DNA of 34,145 nucleotides from assembly GCA_002478955.1 (NCBI GenBank), contig DLKK01000089.1, forward strand, positions 1 through 34,145, written 5' to 3'. Of the stretch, positions 31,076 through 34,145 are shown piece after piece. The position numbers and the translations under genes were made by a program. The notes beneath the pieces were generated by a model. That model was not told where the DNA came from, did not search any database, and saw only the letters and a program-made list of their open reading frames with translations. The first letter of the stretch is position 1; each line of letters begins with the position of its first letter. Origin of the DNA: Treponema sp. UBA7590. Its GTDB lineage: Bacteria > Spirochaetota > Spirochaetia > Treponematales > Treponemataceae.

Positions 31076-31390
31076 ATGTCAGAACAAGTTATATCAGAAA
31101 ATCGTGGAGCAGGAGTTGCGGAAGGTTTTGTTTTTGAGGAACCTCCTGAATGTAAAGTTGTTATCTATAATGATGATTTTACCACAAAAGATTTTGTTGT
31201 TGAAATTCTTATGCAGGTTTTTCATAAGCCGGAGCCGGAAGCTGTTCTGATAATGGAAACCGTTCATAATTCAGGAAAAGGAATGGTTGGAATTTACACT
31301 TATGATATTGCGGTTACTCGTGCGGGCATAGCAACGGCGCGTGCGAAGAAAAATGGATTTCCGCTTAGAATAGAGGTTGAACGCGCATGA
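31076..31390 (+). CDS. clpS: ClpS adaptor protein
   Basis: 104 residues. After a variable N-terminal tail the core is standard: CKVVIYNDDFTTKDFVVEIL (the NDD of the N-degron pocket), MQVFHKPEPEAVLIMETVHN, GKGMVGIYTYDIAVTRA and ARAKKNGFPLRIEVE. ClpS binds the ClpA N-domain and delivers proteins bearing N-degrons to ClpAP. The clpA ATG overlaps its stop by 4 bp, so the two are translationally coupled. No Shine-Dalgarno is present; transcription probably starts at the ATG. Confidence 0.96.
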   Translation: MSEQVISENRGAGVAEGFVFEEPPECKVVIYNDDFTTKDFVVEILMQVFHKPEPEAVLIMETVHNSGKGMVGIYTYDIAVTRAGIATARAKKNGFPLRIEVERA

Positions 31391-33783
31391 AAATAAGTTC
31401 TTTGCTTGGAAAAATTCTTTCAGAAGCTTTGCTTTTGGTCAAAAAATCGAACCATGAATTTTTAACGCCAGAACATCTATTGTTTGCGGCTTTGGAATCA
31501 GATCAGGTCTGTGAACTTTTGGATTCGGCGGGTTGCAAAATTGAACCGTTGAAACAGAATCTGGAAGATTATCTTCTGTCAAAAGTGCCGCTTCGCGCTG
31601 ATACGGCAGAAAATCCGGAGAAAAATCCGATGGAAACACTTGGTTTTCAGTCCGTGATGAACCGCGCGGTTTTTCATTGTGTTTCGTCTAGCCGTACAAT
31701 TGTTGATGTTCCGGATGTGCTTGTCAGCATGCTTGATGAGAAGAAAAATTATTGCTCTTATTTTTTGCTGAAAAACGGCACAGAGCGTATGAAACTTCTT
31801 GAAATTATTTCACGCATGAAAAATGCGGCTGAAGCTATTGAGCAGGAAAACTACAGAAATTCTCCGATGTTTGATTCTTCTAATTCACCAGGAAAAGGGC
31901 GGAAATCGGCGCTGGAAAAATTTTGTGTTGATATGACCAAAGAGGCGACTAAAGGAAGTTATGATAAATTTATCGGCCGCGAGGAAGAAATTGAACGGAC
32001 AATACAGATTCTTTGCCGGCGCGTAAAAAATAATCCTCTTCACGTCGGGGACGCTGGCGTTGGAAAAACTGCGGTGACTCAGGGGCTGGCCCAGCGCATT
32101 GTGGAAGGTCGTGTTCCTTCGGAATTAAAAGATAGTAAAATCTATTCGCTTGATATTGGTTTGCTTCTAGCCGGCTCGAAATTCCGCGGAGATTTTGAAG
32201 AGCGGCTTCATGCGGTTGTTGATGAAGTTGTCGCAAAGAAAAATGCGATTCTTTTTATTGATGAAATTCACATGATTATGGGAGCCGGAACGAATGGAAA
32301 CACAAATATTGACGCGGCGAATCTTTTGAAACCTGTTCTTGCAACCGGAAAAATGCGCGTTATTGGCTCTACGACTTTTGAGGAATATTCAAAGAATTTT
32401 GAAAAGGACCGTGCGCTTGCCCGTCGTTTCCAGAAAATCGATATTCTTGAGCCGACTCCACAGGAAACATTGAAAATCCTGATGGGCTTATTGCCAAAAT
32501 TTGAGCAATATCATCACGTTAAATATCAAAAAAGTGCTATTCAGGCGGCTGTTGACTTGTCTGTCCAATATATTTCGGATAAAAGACTTCCTGACAAGGC
32601 GATTGATGTTATTGATGAGGCCGGTGCGTTTCTGAAAATCCAGAAGAATGGAGGATTTGAGGGCGTTCATATTTCAAAAATCCAGCTTGCGGATGAAAAT
32701 GTTCCTGCGGTGAGTGAATTTTCTGTCACGCCGACAGTGAATATCGCCGCAATCCGAAAAGTTGTCGCAAAAATGGCGCATGTTCCGCTTCAGAATTTGG
32801 CTGGCGGAGAAAAAGAAAAACTTTATTTGCTTGAAAAAACTCTTAAATCTCAAATTTTTGGTCAGGATAAGGCTGTCGAGGCGGTTGTGAAAGCTGTAAA
32901 AAGAAGCCGTGCTGGCTTAAAAAATCCTGACAAACCGGACGCGAGTTTTTTGTTTGTCGGGCCGACTGGCGTTGGAAAAACTGAACTTGCGCGTTGTCTT
33001 GCAAGTCAGCTGGGCGTTCCGCTTTTGCGCTATGATATGAGCGAATATCAGGAAAAGCACACTGTAAGTCGTCTGATTGGTTCGCCGGCTGGTTATGTTG
33101 GCTATGAAAATGGCGGGCTTTTGACTGATGATGTGCGGAAAAATCCTCATGCGGTGATTTTGTTTGATGAAATCGAAAAAGCTCACCCGGATATTTACAA
33201 TGTTTTTCTTCAGGTTTTGGATTATGGTTTTCTTACTGACAATCAAGGCCGTAAAGCTGATTTCAGGAACTGTATAATCATTATGACAAGCAATGCCGGC
33301 GCGCGAGACCTTGAAAAGTCTCCGTTAGGTTTTACTTCTTCAAAAGAAAATTCCTATGAGACGGACAGCATTGAGCTGAAATCCGCTGTTGAAAAAGAAT
33401 TTTCACCGGAATTCAGAAATCGTCTTGACGCGGTTGTTGCATTCGGTCATCTTGAAAAAGCAATCGTTCTGAATGTTGTTCAAAAAGAGTGGAAAAAACT
33501 TGCGGCTCGGCTAGAACGTAAAAAAGTTCATCTTTTTGTTACGGAACGCTGTGAAGAAAAACTTCTTGAGTTTGGATATTCTCGTGAAATGGGCGCAAGA
33601 AATCTTGCCCGCACTGTTGATGAGAAAATAGCAAATCCGCTTGTTGATGAGGTGCTTTTTGGCAAGTTGAGCAAAGGCGGAACTGTTGTTGCTGATGTTA
33701 TCGGTGATGAAATCACATTTACCTTTGAAGATGGACGCATAGAGCCGCACAAGTTTATTGAAACTCAATTCGAAATGGAGTAA
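31387..33783 (+). CDS. clpA: ClpA, ATPase subunit of the ClpAP protease
   Basis: 798 residues. A Clp N-domain (about 1-145, two repeats) has LTPEHLLFAALESDQVCELL. AAA module 1 has Walker A GDAGVGKT near residue 220, Walker B AILFIDEIHMIMGAG and sensor VIGSTTFEEY. Module 2 has Walker A GPTGVGKTEL near residue 524 and Walker B HAVILFDEIEKAHPDIY. A C-terminal D2-small domain (GYSREMGARNLARTVDEKIA) follows. There is no ClpB-type middle coiled coil, so it is ClpA. It unfolds substrates and feeds ClpP; clpP is not in this window. Start overlaps clpS by 4 bp. About 40 residues longer than E. coli ClpA. Confidence 0.96.
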   Translation: MKISSLLGKILSEALLLVKKSNHEFLTPEHLLFAALESDQVCELLDSAGCKIEPLKQNLEDYLLSKVPLRADTAENPEKNPMETLGFQSVMNRAVFHCVSSSRTIVDVPDVLVSMLDEKKNYCSYFLLKNGTERMKLLEIISRMKNAAEAIEQENYRNSPMFDSSNSPGKGRKSALEKFCVDMTKEATKGSYDKFIGREEEIERTIQILCRRVKNNPLHVGDAGVGKTAVTQGLAQRIVEGRVPSELKDSKIYSLDIGLLLAGSKFRGDFEERLHAVVDEVVAKKNAILFIDEIHMIMGAGTNGNTNIDAANLLKPVLATGKMRVIGSTTFEEYSKNFEKDRALARRFQKIDILEPTPQETLKILMGLLPKFEQYHHVKYQKSAIQAAVDLSVQYISDKRLPDKAIDVIDEAGAFLKIQKNGGFEGVHISKIQLADENVPAVSEFSVTPTVNIAAIRKVVAKMAHVPLQNLAGGEKEKLYLLEKTLKSQIFGQDKAVEAVVKAVKRSRAGLKNPDKPDASFLFVGPTGVGKTELARCLASQLGVPLLRYDMSEYQEKHTVSRLIGSPAGYVGYENGGLLTDDVRKNPHAVILFDEIEKAHPDIYNVFLQVLDYGFLTDNQGRKADFRNCIIIMTSNAGARDLEKSPLGFTSSKENSYETDSIELKSAVEKEFSPEFRNRLDAVVAFGHLEKAIVLNVVQKEWKKLAARLERKKVHLFVTERCEEKLLEFGYSREMGARNLARTVDEKIANPLVDEVLFGKLSKGGTVVADVIGDEITFTFEDGRIEPHKFIETQFEME

Positions 33784-33792
33784 ACTTTAAGA

Positions 33793-34062
33793 ATGAATGC
33801 TATTATTACAGTTGTTGGAAGCGACAAGGTTGGAATTATTGCGAATGTAAGTTCTTTTCTTGCCGAGCACAAAATAAATATTGCTGATATTACTCAGACA
33901 ATTCTTTCTGGAAATTTTGTCATGATGATGATGGTGGATTTTGACAAAGCTGATATTGCGATTGATGAGCTTAGAAATTCACTTTCTAAAAAAGCTGAAG
34001 ATATGGGCGTTGAGATTAACGTGATGTCTGAAAAAGTCTTTAGCGCAATGCACAGAGTGTAG
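33793..34062 (+). CDS. ACT-domain protein (UPF0237 type)
   Basis: 89 residues, a single ACT domain: AIITVVGSDKVGIIANVSSF, LAEHKINIADITQTILSGNF, VMMMMVDFDKADIAIDELRN. It matches the UPF0237 family, small ACT proteins often encoded next to a UPF0210/PFL-type partner; no such gene is visible in the 83 bp left in the window. These domains bind small ligands such as amino acids; the ligand is unknown. The ATG follows the clpA stop by 9 bp, with weak TAAGA as a binding site, so it may be co-transcribed with clpSA. Confidence 0.9.
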   Translation: MNAIITVVGSDKVGIIANVSSFLAEHKINIADITQTILSGNFVMMMMVDFDKADIAIDELRNSLSKKAEDMGVEINVMSEKVFSAMHRV

Positions 34063-34145
34063 AATTTTCAATTTTTTATTTAGTCTGAATGTCGAGTTTT
34101 TTTATTGAATCAATAATTTGAATAAGCGGGAAGAAAAAGAAAGCG

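Noticed and set aside
1..34145. CRISPR arrays, tRNA or rRNA genes, IS elements
   Set aside because: I saw no regularly spaced repeats, tRNA cloverleaf or TPsiC signature, rRNA, or transposase motif on either strand.

Overview
The window looks like a chromosomal segment of a host-associated or rumen-type spirochaete, most probably Treponema. This rests on moderate-to-low GC, a LoaP/NusG-type paralogue, DUF4469 and NYN proteins, poly-G contingency tracts (a known Treponema habit), and a surface-polysaccharide locus. The species assignment is inference; there is no rRNA or other marker gene here.

Layout. 1-5996: a truncated hypothetical gene, a membrane-anchored lytic transglycosylase, a Rex-like redox regulator, a WecA/MraY-type sugar-phosphate transferase coupled to a NusG paralogue, a NYN-domain protein and a DUF4469 protein closed by a strong terminator. 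5997-8002: a complex inverted-repeat element, a HipA-like kinase and a DUF4160/DUF2442 pair. 8003-18560: a polysaccharide operon. It begins with a strong promoter and a roughly 190-nt structured leader ending in a terminator-like hairpin, then encodes a flippase, FrhB-like and pyruvyltransferase-like proteins, three glycosyltransferases, a Wzy-like polymerase and UDP-galactopyranose mutase (Glf). About 11.1-17.3 kb is conspicuously AT-rich and probably horizontally acquired. 18557-21157: HicBA, an O-acyltransferase containing a G9 tract and ending inside a dispersed repeat, and another glycosyltransferase. 21158-23253: a structured putative noncoding RNA followed by a defence-type reverse transcriptase and a small orphan gene on the opposite strand. 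23467-27518: two paralogous SLBB polysaccharide-export genes around a divergent Wzz gene; the reverse-strand copy carries a G10 tract that puts its signal peptide out of frame. 27519-34145: repeats, then housekeeping genes serC, serA, a rhomboid-family protein, clpS-clpA and an ACT-domain protein.

How the parts work together. The WecA-like enzyme would start a lipid-linked glycan, the glycosyltransferases (probably including galactofuranose addition using UDP-Galf from Glf) extend it, the flippase and Wzy-like protein translocate and polymerise it, Wzz sets chain length, and SLBB proteins export it. The NusG paralogue is a plausible processive antiterminator for the long operon with its terminator-bearing leader. 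Two poly-G tracts suggest that an acyl modification and one export protein are phase variable.

Most striking candidates: (1) a DRT2-like reverse transcriptase preceded by a multi-hairpin RNA whose DNA is stop-free in one frame on each strand; (2) the phase-OFF SLBB export gene; (3) the structured polysaccharide leader; (4) a recurring leaderless-gene architecture with a -10 box about 6 nt before the ATG.
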